A stretch of 64,000 nt of DNA, taken from Sandarakinorhabdus sp. AAP62 (lineage in GTDB: Bacteria; Pseudomonadota; Alphaproteobacteria; Sphingomonadales; Sphingomonadaceae). The position numbers and the translations under genes were made by a program. This document shows positions 7,240-15,503 of this stretch, piece after piece (within the stretch, counting starts at the first letter, position 1; each line of letters starts with the position of its first letter). The notes under the pieces were generated by a model. That model was not told the DNA's origin and did not search any database. It was given only the letters and a program-made list of their open reading frames with translations. Location: assembly GCF_000331225.1 (NCBI RefSeq), contig NZ_ANFY01000009.1, positions 1 to 64,000 on the forward strand, in the 5' to 3' direction.

Positions 7240-8451
7240 ATGCAGGACGATTTTTACCGCATCAAACGTTTGCCGCCCTACGTGATCGCGGAAGTGAACG
7301 CGATGCGGGCCGCAGCACGGGCGCGCGGCGACGACATCATCGATCTGGGCATGGGCAATCCCGATCTGCCGCCGCCGCCGCATGTGATCGCCAAGCTGGC
7401 CGAAGTGGCCGCCAAGCCGGATGCCCATGGCTATTCGGCGTCGAAGGGCATTCCCGGCCTGCGCCGCGCCCAGGCCGCCTATTATGATCGCCGCTTTGGC
7501 GTTGATCTGGACCCCGAGTCCGAAGTCGTCGTCACGCTGGGGTCGAAGGAAGGCCTCGCCAACCTCGCCCAGGCGATCACCGCGCCGGGTGACGTGGTGC
7601 TGGCGCCCAACCCGTCCTATCCCATCCACACCTTCGGCTTCATCATTGCTGGCGCCACCATCCGTTCCGTGCCGACGACGCCGGACGAGCGTTATTTCGA
7701 GGCGCTGGAGCGGGCGGTGCGATTCACGGTGCCGCGCCCGAGCGTGCTGGTGATGGGCTATCCCAGCAACCCCACCGCCGAAGTCGCCGATCTGGCTTTC
7801 TATGAGCGCGTCGTGGCCTTCGCAAAGAAGCACAATATCTGGGTGCTTTCGGATCTGGCCTATTCGGAAATCTATTTCGATGGCCAGCCCACGCCGTCGA
7901 TCCTGCAGGTGCCGGGCGCCAAGGACGTGGCGATCGAGTTCACCTCGATGAGCAAGACCTATTCGATGGCCGGCTGGCGCATCGGTTTCGCCGTGGGCAA
8001 CAAGACGCTGATTTCGGCGCTGACCCGGGTGAAATCCTATCTTGATTACGGCGCCTTCACGCCGATTCAGGCTGCCGCCGTGGCCGCGCTGAATGGCCCG
8101 CAGGATATCGTCGCGCAGAACCGCGAGCTCTATCACCGCCGCCGCGACGTGCTGGTGGAAAGCTTTGGCCGCGCCGGCTGGGAGATTCCGCCGCCGCGCG
8201 CCTCCATGTTCGCCTGGGCCCCGCTGCCACCAGCACTGGCACATCTCGGCAGCCTCGAATTCTCCAAGCAGTTGCTCACCGAAGCCGGTGTCGCCGTGGC
8301 GCCGGGGGTGGGCTATGGCGAGGATGGTGAAGGTTTCGTGCGCATCGCCATGGTCGAGAACGAGCAGCGCCTGCGCCAGGCCGCGCGCAATATCCGCAAA
8401 TATCTCCAATCGATGGGCGTCAACACGCCTGCTGCCAACGCGGGTGCCTGA
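7240..8451 (+). CDS. alaC: AlaC-like alanine aminotransferase (class I/II PLP aminotransferase)
   Basis: 403 aa. It catalyses transfer of an amino group between alanine/pyruvate and glutamate/2-oxoglutarate. The chain reads very like Escherichia coli AlaC: RLPPYV at 10-15, DIIDLGMGNPD at 32-42, HGYSASKGIPGLR at 63-75, VTLGSKEGLANL, YPSNPTA at 174-180, the PLP Lys239 in SMSKTYSMAGWRIGF, and SYLDYGAFTPIQ. Such proteins are sometimes labelled LL-diaminopimelate aminotransferase, but the AlaC resemblance is stronger. The alanine-rich leader upstream agrees with a role in alanine synthesis. Homoserine dehydrogenase starts 3 nt after the stop and is likely co-transcribed. Confidence 0.88.
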   Translation: MQDDFYRIKRLPPYVIAEVNAMRAAARARGDDIIDLGMGNPDLPPPPHVIAKLAEVAAKPDAHGYSASKGIPGLRRAQAAYYDRRFGVDLDPESEVVVTLGSKEGLANLAQAITAPGDVVLAPNPSYPIHTFGFIIAGATIRSVPTTPDERYFEALERAVRFTVPRPSVLVMGYPSNPTAEVADLAFYERVVAFAKKHNIWVLSDLAYSEIYFDGQPTPSILQVPGAKDVAIEFTSMSKTYSMAGWRIGFAVGNKTLISALTRVKSYLDYGAFTPIQAAAVAALNGPQDIVAQNRELYHRRRDVLVESFGRAGWEIPPPRASMFAWAPLPPALAHLGSLEFSKQLLTEAGVAVAPGVGYGEDGEGFVRIAMVENEQRLRQAARNIRKYLQSMGVNTPAANAGA

Positions 8452-8454
8452 ACC

Positions 8455-9744
8455 ATGGTGAAGAGTTTGCGGATTGGCCTTGCCGGCCTGGGCAATGTGG
8501 GCGCCGGGGTCGTGAAGATCCTCAGCGCCAATGCGGAACTGGTGGCGAAACGCGCCGGGCGGCCAATCGTGGTCACGGCTGTCTGCGCGCGCGATCGCAG
8601 CCGGGATCGCGGCATCAGCCTCGATGGTATCGCCTGGGTGGATGATGCCGCCGAACTTGCCACCCGCGATGATGTCGATGTGGTGGTGGAGCTGATCGGT
8701 GGCAGCGACGGCCCGGCGCTCACGCTGGCCCGCCGCACGCTGGCCGCCAGCAAGCCGCTGGTGACCGCCAACAAGGCGATGCTGGCGCACCACGGCCTGG
8801 AACTGGCGCAAAGCGCCGAAAAAGCCGGCCTGCCGCTGAAATATGAAGCGGCCGTGGCTGGCGGCATCCCGGTGATCAAGGGGCTGGCCGAAGGTGCGGC
8901 CGCCAACCGTATCACCCGCGTCTATGGCCTGATGAACGGCACCTGCAACTATATCCTGTCGCGCATGGAAGCCGAAGGGCTGGATTTCGGCACCGTGCTC
9001 GCCGACGCGCAGGCACTGGGCTTTGCCGAGGCAGACCCGAGCTTCGACATTGACGGTATCGACACGGCCCACAAACTCTCGATCCTTGCCGCACTGGCCT
9101 TCGGTGCGCGCATCGATTTCGCCGGTGTTGCCGCGCACGGCATCCGCGCCATCGCCAGCGCCGATATCGCGCAGGCGGCTGCGCTGGGTTTCCGCATCAA
9201 GCTCGTCGGCCTGGCCGAAGCGGAAGATGGCCAGTTGTTCCAGCGCGTCCACCCGGCGCTGGTGCCGATCGATCACCCGATTGCCACCACCATGGGCAGT
9301 TTGAATGCCGTGGTGGTGGAAGGCGATTTCGTCGGCCGGCTGTTCTTCCAGGGACGCGGCGCCGGTGAAGGGCCCACGGCCAGCGCCGTGGTGGCCGATC
9401 TGGTCGATATCGCGCGCGGCGACGTGCGGCCGCCGTTCGTGATGCCGGTGGCTGATCTGGCTGCGCTGCCCCGCGCGCCGGCGGCGGACCGGCGCGGACG
9501 CTATTATCTCAGGCTCTCCGTGGCGGATCGGGCCGGCGTGCTGGCCGAACTGACGGCAGCGCTGCGCGATAGCGGCGTATCCATCGAAAGCCTTGTGCAG
9601 CGCGGCACCACCGGCAGCGATGCCATGGTGGTGATGGTCACCCATGAGGCCCGCGAAGCCGATGTGATCGACAGCCTGGCCCGCATGGCAGCCTCGCCGG
9701 CGGTCACCGGGCAGCCGGTGATGATGCATATCCTCGATTTCTGA
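8455..9744 (+). CDS. hom: Homoserine dehydrogenase
   Basis: 429 aa. It reduces aspartate semialdehyde to homoserine in threonine, isoleucine and methionine synthesis. The NAD(P)-binding motif GLGNVGAG lies at residues 11-18, followed by VTANKAM, the active-site stretch KYEAAVAGGIPVIKGL, and MNGTCNYIL. A C-terminal ACT domain starts at YYLRLSVADRAGVLAEL, which usually gives feedback control by threonine. It follows alaC by 3 nt, so the upstream attenuator would also govern homoserine synthesis. Full length for a monofunctional alphaproteobacterial enzyme. Confidence 0.95.
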   Translation: MVKSLRIGLAGLGNVGAGVVKILSANAELVAKRAGRPIVVTAVCARDRSRDRGISLDGIAWVDDAAELATRDDVDVVVELIGGSDGPALTLARRTLAASKPLVTANKAMLAHHGLELAQSAEKAGLPLKYEAAVAGGIPVIKGLAEGAAANRITRVYGLMNGTCNYILSRMEAEGLDFGTVLADAQALGFAEADPSFDIDGIDTAHKLSILAALAFGARIDFAGVAAHGIRAIASADIAQAAALGFRIKLVGLAEAEDGQLFQRVHPALVPIDHPIATTMGSLNAVVVEGDFVGRLFFQGRGAGEGPTASAVVADLVDIARGDVRPPFVMPVADLAALPRAPAADRRGRYYLRLSVADRAGVLAELTAALRDSGVSIESLVQRGTTGSDAMVVMVTHEAREADVIDSLARMAASPAVTGQPVMMHILDF

Positions 9745-9839
9745 CGCGTCCGTGTCGGGCTCGATTTTTGCAGCCTTCCGCCTTTCGCCTGCCGGGCGTA
9801 AAGCGTGGCAGGTTTGATTCGACGGTGGGAAAAACAGAT

Positions 9840-10832
9840 ATGGCTTCCAGCCCAGTGCAGCCCTCGACGGCGCTTGATCGTGTGCTCGTGCTCGAAATGG
9901 TGCGCGTCACCGAATATGCCGCGATTGGCGCGTCCAAGCTGATCGGGCGCGGCGATGAAAAGGCCGCCGATGCCGCCGCCGTGGAAGCCATGCGCGGCGC
10001 GCTCAACATGCTGGATTTCGATGGCACCGTGGTGATCGGCGAAGGCGAGCGCGACGAAGCGCCGATGCTGTTCATCGGCGAAAAGGTCGGCAAGGCCATC
10101 GGCACCGGCCCGCGCATCGATATCGCGCTGGATCCGCTGGAAGGCACCACCATCACCGCCAAGGCCGGCCCCAACGCGCTGGCCGTGCTGGCGATTGCCG
10201 AAGAAGGCGGGCTGCTCAATGCGCCCGACGTGTACATGGACAAGATCGCGGTCGGCCCCGGTTATCCCGAAGGCGTCATCGATCTGGCCAAAAGCCCGAC
10301 CGAAAATGTGAAGGCCGTCGCTGCCGCAAAGGGCGTGGCTCCCGGTGACATCATCATCTGCGTACTGGATCGCCCCCGCCACGAAGCCCTGATCGCCGAA
10401 CTGCGGTCACTGGGCTGCGGCATCATGCTGATCCCCGATGGCGATGTGGCCGGCGTGATCGCCACCACCAATCCCGATACCGGCATCGATCTCTACATGG
10501 GGTCGGGCGGCGCACCTGAGGGCGTGCTGGCCGCCGCTGCCATGCGCTGCGTGGGCGGGCAGATGCAGGGCCGCCTGCTGTTCCGCAACGATGATGAGCG
10601 CGGCCGCGCCCGCCGCTGGGGCATCACCGATCTCGATCGCATCTACAGCCTCACCGACATGGCCAAGGGCGATTGCATCTTTGCGGCGACCGGCGTGACC
10701 GATGGTTCGATGCTGAAGGGCGTCAAGCGTCGCAAGGATGGCATCATCACCACCGAAAGCGTGGTGATGCGCGCATCGACCGGCACGGTGCGCCGGGTGA
10801 GCGGCGAGCATCGCGCCGCGCGGCATCCGTAA
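9840..10832 (+). CDS. glpX: Class II fructose-1,6-bisphosphatase
   Basis: 330 aa. It hydrolyses fructose 1,6-bisphosphate to fructose 6-phosphate in gluconeogenesis. GlpX signatures are clear: GEGERDEAP at 68-76, the metal-binding DPLEGT at 98-103, and GGAPEGVLAAAAMRC. I start at the ATG at 9840 (MASSPVQ), about 10 nt behind GGTGGGAA; an upstream in-frame start at 9768 would add a non-conserved tail. It follows hom by 95 nt, probably with its own promoter. In this lineage it often sits next to hom and recJ, as here. Confidence 0.94.
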   Translation: MASSPVQPSTALDRVLVLEMVRVTEYAAIGASKLIGRGDEKAADAAAVEAMRGALNMLDFDGTVVIGEGERDEAPMLFIGEKVGKAIGTGPRIDIALDPLEGTTITAKAGPNALAVLAIAEEGGLLNAPDVYMDKIAVGPGYPEGVIDLAKSPTENVKAVAAAKGVAPGDIIICVLDRPRHEALIAELRSLGCGIMLIPDGDVAGVIATTNPDTGIDLYMGSGGAPEGVLAAAAMRCVGGQMQGRLLFRNDDERGRARRWGITDLDRIYSLTDMAKGDCIFAATGVTDGSMLKGVKRRKDGIITTESVVMRASTGTVRRVSGEHRAARHP

Positions 10833-10865
10833 GTGCGGTTCGCCTTTGTCTGAAGACTGAACCCA

Positions 10866-10929
10866 CTCATGCCGAGCTTGTCGAGGCACGCAGCGATTGC
10901 CGCCCGTGCCTCGACAAGCTCGGCATGAG
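10866..10929. repeat. 25-bp perfect inverted repeat with 14-nt spacer
   Basis: Left arm 10866-10890 starts CTCATGCCGAGCTTG and right arm 10905-10929 is its exact reverse complement. The arms contain the GAGCTTGTCGAGG/CCTCGACAAGCTC core common in REP-like intergenic palindromes of sphingomonads and pseudomonads. It lies between glpX and recJ on a 161-bp spacer. It could act as a factor-dependent terminator or be a mobile REP remnant. No T-tract. Confidence 0.85.
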
Positions 10930-10993
10930 CGGATTGTTCCATGCTCAACAAACCAGCCTTGTTCGAATCCGCGTCCACCCGCATTGATGTGGA

Positions 10994-12763
10994 ATGGACC
11001 AACGCCCCGTCTTCAACGTCACCGCTTCCCTTACCGGCCAACGCTGGGCCTGGCGGGGCGGCATTGCGCCCGGTGACGGCGCGCTGACTGGCCGCGCCGA
11101 CAATGAACTCCTGCACCAGTTGTTCCGCGCCCGCGGCGCCGATGCGGCGGATTTTGGCCGGCTGGCCGCGCCCACCCTGCGCGACTGGCTGCCCGATCCG
11201 GCGATCTTTGCCGACATGGAGCGCGCGGCGGAACGCATCGCCGACGCCGTGAAGGCGGGCGAACATATCATCATCTATGGCGATTATGACGTGGATGGCG
11301 CGACCTCGGCCGCGGTGATGATCCGCTACTTGCGCAACGTCGGCGGCAAGGTTGGCCATTATATCCCGGACCGGCTGCTGGAAGGCTATGGCCCGTCCGC
11401 CGAGGCGCTGGTGGCGCTGAAACAGGCCGGCGCTGATCTGGTGGTGACGGTCGATTGCGGCACGCAGGGCTTTGCCGCGCTGGAAGCGGCACAGGCAGCG
11501 GGGCTGGATGTGATCGTGGTCGATCACCACAAGGCCGGCACCGCCCTGCCCCCGGCCATCGCGCTGGTGAATCCCAATCGGCTGGATGAAGCGCCCGACG
11601 CCGCCGCGCATGGCCATCTGGCGGCGGTGGGCGTGGCTTTCCTGCTCTGCGTGGCGCTCAATCGGCTGCTGCGGGCGCGTGGGGCGTTTGCCAATCGCGA
11701 CGAACCCAATCTGATGGAGCTGATCGATCTGGTGGCGCTGGGCACGGTGGCCGATGTGGCGGCCTTGCGGGGGCTCAATCGCGCCTTTGTCACGCAGGGG
11801 CTGAAGGTGATGGGCCGACGCGCCAACATCGGCATTGCCGCGCTGTGCGATGCGGCGCGACTGAGCCGGGCACCGCAGTCGCGCGATCTCGGCTTTGCGC
11901 TGGGTCCGCGCGTCAACGCTGGCGGGCGCGTGGGCCAGGCTGATCTGGGCGTGCGGCTGCTCACCACCCATGATGCCGGCGAAGCGGCGCAGATTGCCGC
12001 CGAACTTGACCGGCTGAACCAGGAACGCCGCGCCATCGAACAGGCGGTGACTGATGCGGCGCTGGGCACGGCGCTGCCGTCTCCCGGCTGCACCATCGTG
12101 GCCGGTGAAGGTTGGCACCCCGGCGTGATCGGCATCGTCGCTTCCCGCCTGAAGGAGAAGATGAACCGCCCGGCCATCGTGATTGCCATTGGCGAGGACG
12201 GCATCGCCAAGGGTTCGGGGCGCAGCATCACCGGCGTCGATCTGGGTGCGGCGGTGCTGGCCGCCAAGGACATGGGCCTGCTGGTGGCGGGCGGTGGCCA
12301 TGCCATGGCGGCGGGCCTCACCGTGGCAGCCGACGGCATCGCTGCGCTGGATGAATTTCTCAACGACCGGCTGGCGGCAGCGGTGAGTGAGGCGACCGCC
12401 GATCGCGCCCTCTCCATCGACAGCGCCGTCGCCCCGCGCGGGCTGAATGCCGGGCTGGTGGACGTACTGGAAGCCGGCGGCCCCTATGGCCAGGGCTGGC
12501 CCGCCCCGCGCATCGCCGCCGGGCCCTTCCAGATCGTCGATTCCCGCATCGTCGGCGAAAATCATTTGCGGCTGCAGCTGACGGGCCCCGATGGCGGCCG
12601 TATCAAGGCAATGGCCTGGCGCCAGGGCGACACCGAATATGGCGCGGCGCTGATGGGTGCACGCGGCCGGCCGGTGCACGTGGCTGGCCGCGTGAAGCGC
12701 GACGAATGGACCGGCGGCAACGCGGTCGAACTGGAACTGGATGACGCTGCATTCACCGATTGA
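10994..12763 (+). CDS. recJ: Single-stranded-DNA-specific 5'-3' exonuclease RecJ
   Basis: 589 aa. It degrades single-stranded DNA during recombination and mismatch repair. The DHH-phosphoesterase motifs are present: YGDYDVDGATSAA near residue 94, VTVDCGTQG, VVDHHKAG near residue 175, then DLVALGTVADVA. The DHHA1 domain has GEGWHPGVIGIVASRLKE and the glycine-rich GGGHAMAAGLT, and an OB-like C-terminal domain ends the chain. Length is typical. It reads toward tRNA-Glu, 68 nt away. Confidence 0.95.
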   Translation: MDQRPVFNVTASLTGQRWAWRGGIAPGDGALTGRADNELLHQLFRARGADAADFGRLAAPTLRDWLPDPAIFADMERAAERIADAVKAGEHIIIYGDYDVDGATSAAVMIRYLRNVGGKVGHYIPDRLLEGYGPSAEALVALKQAGADLVVTVDCGTQGFAALEAAQAAGLDVIVVDHHKAGTALPPAIALVNPNRLDEAPDAAAHGHLAAVGVAFLLCVALNRLLRARGAFANRDEPNLMELIDLVALGTVADVAALRGLNRAFVTQGLKVMGRRANIGIAALCDAARLSRAPQSRDLGFALGPRVNAGGRVGQADLGVRLLTTHDAGEAAQIAAELDRLNQERRAIEQAVTDAALGTALPSPGCTIVAGEGWHPGVIGIVASRLKEKMNRPAIVIAIGEDGIAKGSGRSITGVDLGAAVLAAKDMGLLVAGGGHAMAAGLTVAADGIAALDEFLNDRLAAAVSEATADRALSIDSAVAPRGLNAGLVDVLEAGGPYGQGWPAPRIAAGPFQIVDSRIVGENHLRLQLTGPDGGRIKAMAWRQGDTEYGAALMGARGRPVHVAGRVKRDEWTGGNAVELELDDAAFTD

Positions 12764-12786
12764 GGCAGGTTTTTGAAATTGTCTGT

Positions 12787-12815
12787 TGACGCCGCAGCCT
12801 TGGCCCAATAACAGG
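12787..12815 (+). promoter_or_regulatory. Candidate promoter of tRNA-Glu
   Basis: TTGACG (12787-12792) and TAACAG (12810-12815) are 17 bp apart, placing a transcription start near 12822, about 10 nt before the tRNA. The -35 is near consensus and the -10 moderate. Confidence 0.5.
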
Positions 12816-12831
12816 CGGCCTCTCGCTGCTG

Positions 12832-12907
12832 GCCCCTTCGTCTAGCGGTCTAGGACGTCGCCCTTTCACGGCGAAAACACGGGTTCGAGTCCCGTAGGGG
12901 TCACCAT
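12832..12907 (+). tRNA. tRNA-Glu (anticodon TTC)
   Basis: A 76-nt cloverleaf with GGCCCCT/AGGGGTC acceptor stem (one G-U pair), a TCGCC/GGCGA anticodon stem with loop CTTTCAC (anticodon TTC), and T-arm CGGGTTCGAGTCCCG. The 3' CCA is encoded. It decodes GAA and GAG. It is a single gene between recJ and an alpha/beta hydrolase, with a terminator 18 nt downstream. Confidence 0.97.
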
Positions 12908-12925
12908 CCATCAGCGAGCATTGGC

Positions 12926-12949
12926 GGCAGGCGAAAGTCTGCCGTTTTG
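12926..12949 (+). terminator. Intrinsic terminator after tRNA-Glu
   Basis: CGGCAG (12926-12931) pairs with CTGCCG (12940-12945) across an 8-base loop, followed by TTTTGCGTTT. Position and orientation fit the end of the tRNA transcript. Confidence 0.75.
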
Positions 12950-13029
12950 CGTTTCGGGGCGGTCACTTGCGCTCGCAGGCGCTCAGGTGCAGGGTAGTGA
13001 TCCTTTCCGCTGCCATGCGAGGCACGCCC

Positions 13030-13809
13030 ATGACCAAAGCCGCGATGAACGCCGCCGCTACCGAGTCCACACCGATGAAGCCACCCAGCCTGTTGCTCAC
13101 CCTGTCGGAAGGGCGCGGACTGATGGAGTTTGCCGCCGGCATGGCGCTGCGTCCGATGATGATGACCGCGCCGCGCGGCGATGGCCACCCGGTGTTGGCG
13201 TTGCCCGGCTTCATGGCCAGCGATCGTTCCACTGGCTTCCTGCGCAAATATCTGATCGATCTGGGCTATGACGCCCGCGCCTGGGGCAATGGCCGCAATC
13301 TTGGCCGCTTCTACAAGATGCGCGACGTGCTCAGCCGCCAGCTGCTCGATATCCATGCCGAAACCGGGCGCAAGGTGTCGCTGGTCGGCTGGAGCCTGGG
13401 CGGCGTCTTCTCGCGCTATCTGGCGCTCACCCATCCCGAAGCCGTGCGCGGCGTTGTCACCCTGGGCAGCCCCTTTGCCGGCGACATCAACGCCACCAAC
13501 GCCAAACGACTGTATGAATTCATGTCGGGCGAAGGCGAACCCGATCCCAATGATCTGCAGCGGCTCGCCGGCGATCTGCCGGTGCCCAACAGTTCCATCT
13601 ATACCAAGCTCGATGGCGTCGTGAACTGGCGCACCTGCATCGCGCCACCGGCCGCAAATGCGGAAAATATCGAAGTGCACCTGGCCAGTCATCTCGGCAT
13701 CGGCGGCAACCCGGCGGCGCTGTGGGCGATGGCCGACCGTCTGGCCCAGCCAGAAGGCCAGTTCACACCGTTCAATCGCAAGGGGCCGTTCGGCTTCGCC
13801 TACGCCTGA
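13030..13809 (+). CDS. Alpha/beta hydrolase, lipase/esterase-like
   Basis: 259 aa. The nucleophile elbow GWSLGG is clear, preceded by VLALPGFMASD (oxyanion region) and followed by GVVTLGSPFAGD and the likely catalytic His in VHLASHLGIGGNP. It resembles cytoplasmic lipase-like hydrolases related to triacylglycerol lipases. No signal peptide is evident. I start at 13030, 6 nt after GAGG; an ATG at 13015 lacks a ribosome site. It lies 85 nt upstream of a wax ester/diacylglycerol acyltransferase, so a role in neutral-lipid turnover is a reasonable inference, not shown. Confidence 0.75.
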   Translation: MTKAAMNAAATESTPMKPPSLLLTLSEGRGLMEFAAGMALRPMMMTAPRGDGHPVLALPGFMASDRSTGFLRKYLIDLGYDARAWGNGRNLGRFYKMRDVLSRQLLDIHAETGRKVSLVGWSLGGVFSRYLALTHPEAVRGVVTLGSPFAGDINATNAKRLYEFMSGEGEPDPNDLQRLAGDLPVPNSSIYTKLDGVVNWRTCIAPPAANAENIEVHLASHLGIGGNPAALWAMADRLAQPEGQFTPFNRKGPFGFAYA

Positions 13810-13894
13810 TCCGGGCCTCTTGACTTTGAGAGGCGCAAACCAGCAGTCTGCCAAGCGGGAGAAACGCCTGAACAACAGGTAGCGGGGGGATCAT

Positions 13895-15439
13895 ATGGCC
13901 GAAGCCGTCAAGCTGTCATCGATGGATGCGGCCTTCCTCTATTTCGAAACGCCGGAAATGCCGATGCATGTCGGCTCGCTGTCGATGTTTCAGCTGCCCG
14001 AAGGCTATTCGGGTGATTTCTTCGAAGACTTCAAGGCCCAGATCATCGACCGCCTCGCCGACGCGCCGATGCTGAAGCTCAAGCTGTCCCGCACCGTGCT
14101 GGATTTCGATCATCCCAGCTGGGTGGAAGACGAACAGTTCGACATCAACCGTCACATCTTCCGCGGCAGCCTGGCGGCGCCGGCCGATATGGATTCGCTG
14201 CGCCGGATCGTTGGCTGGATGCATGCCAAATTGCTCAACCGCGCCCGGCCGCTGTGGGAATTCTACCTGTTCGAAAACATGCCGGGCAACCAGGTTGGCC
14301 TGTATGTGAAGATCCACCATGCGCTGATTGATGGCGGTGCCGGCATGGCGCTGACCAAGATCATCTATGACGTGGTACCCAATCCGGAACCGCGGGTGCG
14401 CGAAGCCGTCGCCAAACCCGAGGAAGCCGCCAGGCCGGCGGCCCCGGCGGGCCTTGTCGAAACCGCCAGCAGCGCGATGGAATCCTATCTCCGCTTCTGG
14501 CAGGCGCCGTTCAAACCCGATGCCGCCGGCGGTTTCAGCCTGCCGCGATCGGGCAAGACCGATGTCGGCTCCATGTTGATGGACCATATTGCCGGCCAGG
14601 TTGAAATGGGCGTGAAGTTCGCTGCCGCCCTGCCCGCCATGGCCGGAGCCGCTGCCAAGAGCCTGCCGCAGCTGGCCGATGTGTCGAAACTGGCCGAGCT
14701 GCGCAATCTGGTGTCACCCAAGACGCCGCTCAACAAGTCGATCAGCTCCGAACGCGCCTTTGCCACCATAACCCTGCCCTTGAGCCGGGTGAAGGCGGTG
14801 GGCAAGGCCGCCGGCGGCTCCATCAACGATGCCGTGCTGGCGATTTCGGCCGGGATGCTGCGTCGCTACCTGCTGGAAACCAACAGCCTGCCGCCGCGGC
14901 CGCTCACCGCCGGGGTGCCGATTTCCCTGCGTGAGGAAGGCAATGCCAACGCCAACAACCAGGTGTTTGCCATGCTGTGCCCGATCGCCACTGATATCGC
15001 CGATCCAAAGCAGCGACTGGCCACCATCATTGGCGAGAGCAGCAAGTCCAAGGCGATGGTCAGCCCGTTCAAGGATTTCGTGCCGCTGATGAGCAATGCC
15101 TCCACGCTGGGCCTGCCGATGGCGGCGCAGGTGCTGGCACTGCTCTATTCGCGCTCCGGCCTGTCGGATGTGCTGCCACCGGCCACAAACGTGTGCATTT
15201 CGAACGTGCCGGGGCCGCGCATGTCGCTTTACGGCGCCGGGGCGGAGCTGCTGCACCTTTATCCGGTGTCGATCGTCACCCACGGCATGGCGCTGAACAT
15301 CACGGTGCAAAGCTACCGCGATCAGCTGGAATTCGGCCTGATTGCCGGCGCCAACATCCTGCCCGATGTGCAACGCCTGGCCGGAATGATGGCCGACGAG
15401 CTGGACGTGCTGGAACAGGCGTTCGAACTGGCGGCCTGA
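13895..15439 (+). CDS. Wax ester synthase/diacylglycerol acyltransferase (WS/DGAT)
   Basis: 514 aa. It transfers acyl groups from acyl-CoA to diacylglycerol or fatty alcohol, making storage triacylglycerol or wax esters. The catalytic HHALIDG motif is at residues 141-147, LSSMDAAFLYFETPEMPMHVG near the start and NVPGPRMSLYGAG late in the chain are family hallmarks. A purine-rich GCGGGGGG precedes the ATG. Neighbours are a lipase-like hydrolase and a UbiB-type kinase. With phaC 7 kb away, the cell appears equipped for both polyester and neutral-lipid storage. Confidence 0.92.
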   Translation: MAEAVKLSSMDAAFLYFETPEMPMHVGSLSMFQLPEGYSGDFFEDFKAQIIDRLADAPMLKLKLSRTVLDFDHPSWVEDEQFDINRHIFRGSLAAPADMDSLRRIVGWMHAKLLNRARPLWEFYLFENMPGNQVGLYVKIHHALIDGGAGMALTKIIYDVVPNPEPRVREAVAKPEEAARPAAPAGLVETASSAMESYLRFWQAPFKPDAAGGFSLPRSGKTDVGSMLMDHIAGQVEMGVKFAAALPAMAGAAAKSLPQLADVSKLAELRNLVSPKTPLNKSISSERAFATITLPLSRVKAVGKAAGGSINDAVLAISAGMLRRYLLETNSLPPRPLTAGVPISLREEGNANANNQVFAMLCPIATDIADPKQRLATIIGESSKSKAMVSPFKDFVPLMSNASTLGLPMAAQVLALLYSRSGLSDVLPPATNVCISNVPGPRMSLYGAGAELLHLYPVSIVTHGMALNITVQSYRDQLEFGLIAGANILPDVQRLAGMMADELDVLEQAFELAA

Positions 15440-15503
15440 AGCCCTCTGCCAGCGTCAAAGCCCCACACTGGCATCTGTGCGCCGGCCAAGGCATTGACGC
15501 CGC

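Noticed and set aside
7036-9729. Long minus-strand open frame of about 900 codons opposite alaC and hom
   Set aside because: It is a shadow of the two real genes caused by high third-position GC; its composition is His/Gly/Arg rich without any recognisable domain.
12832-13029. Integration site at tRNA-Glu
   Set aside because: No integrase, no repeated tRNA 3' end and ordinary genes follow.
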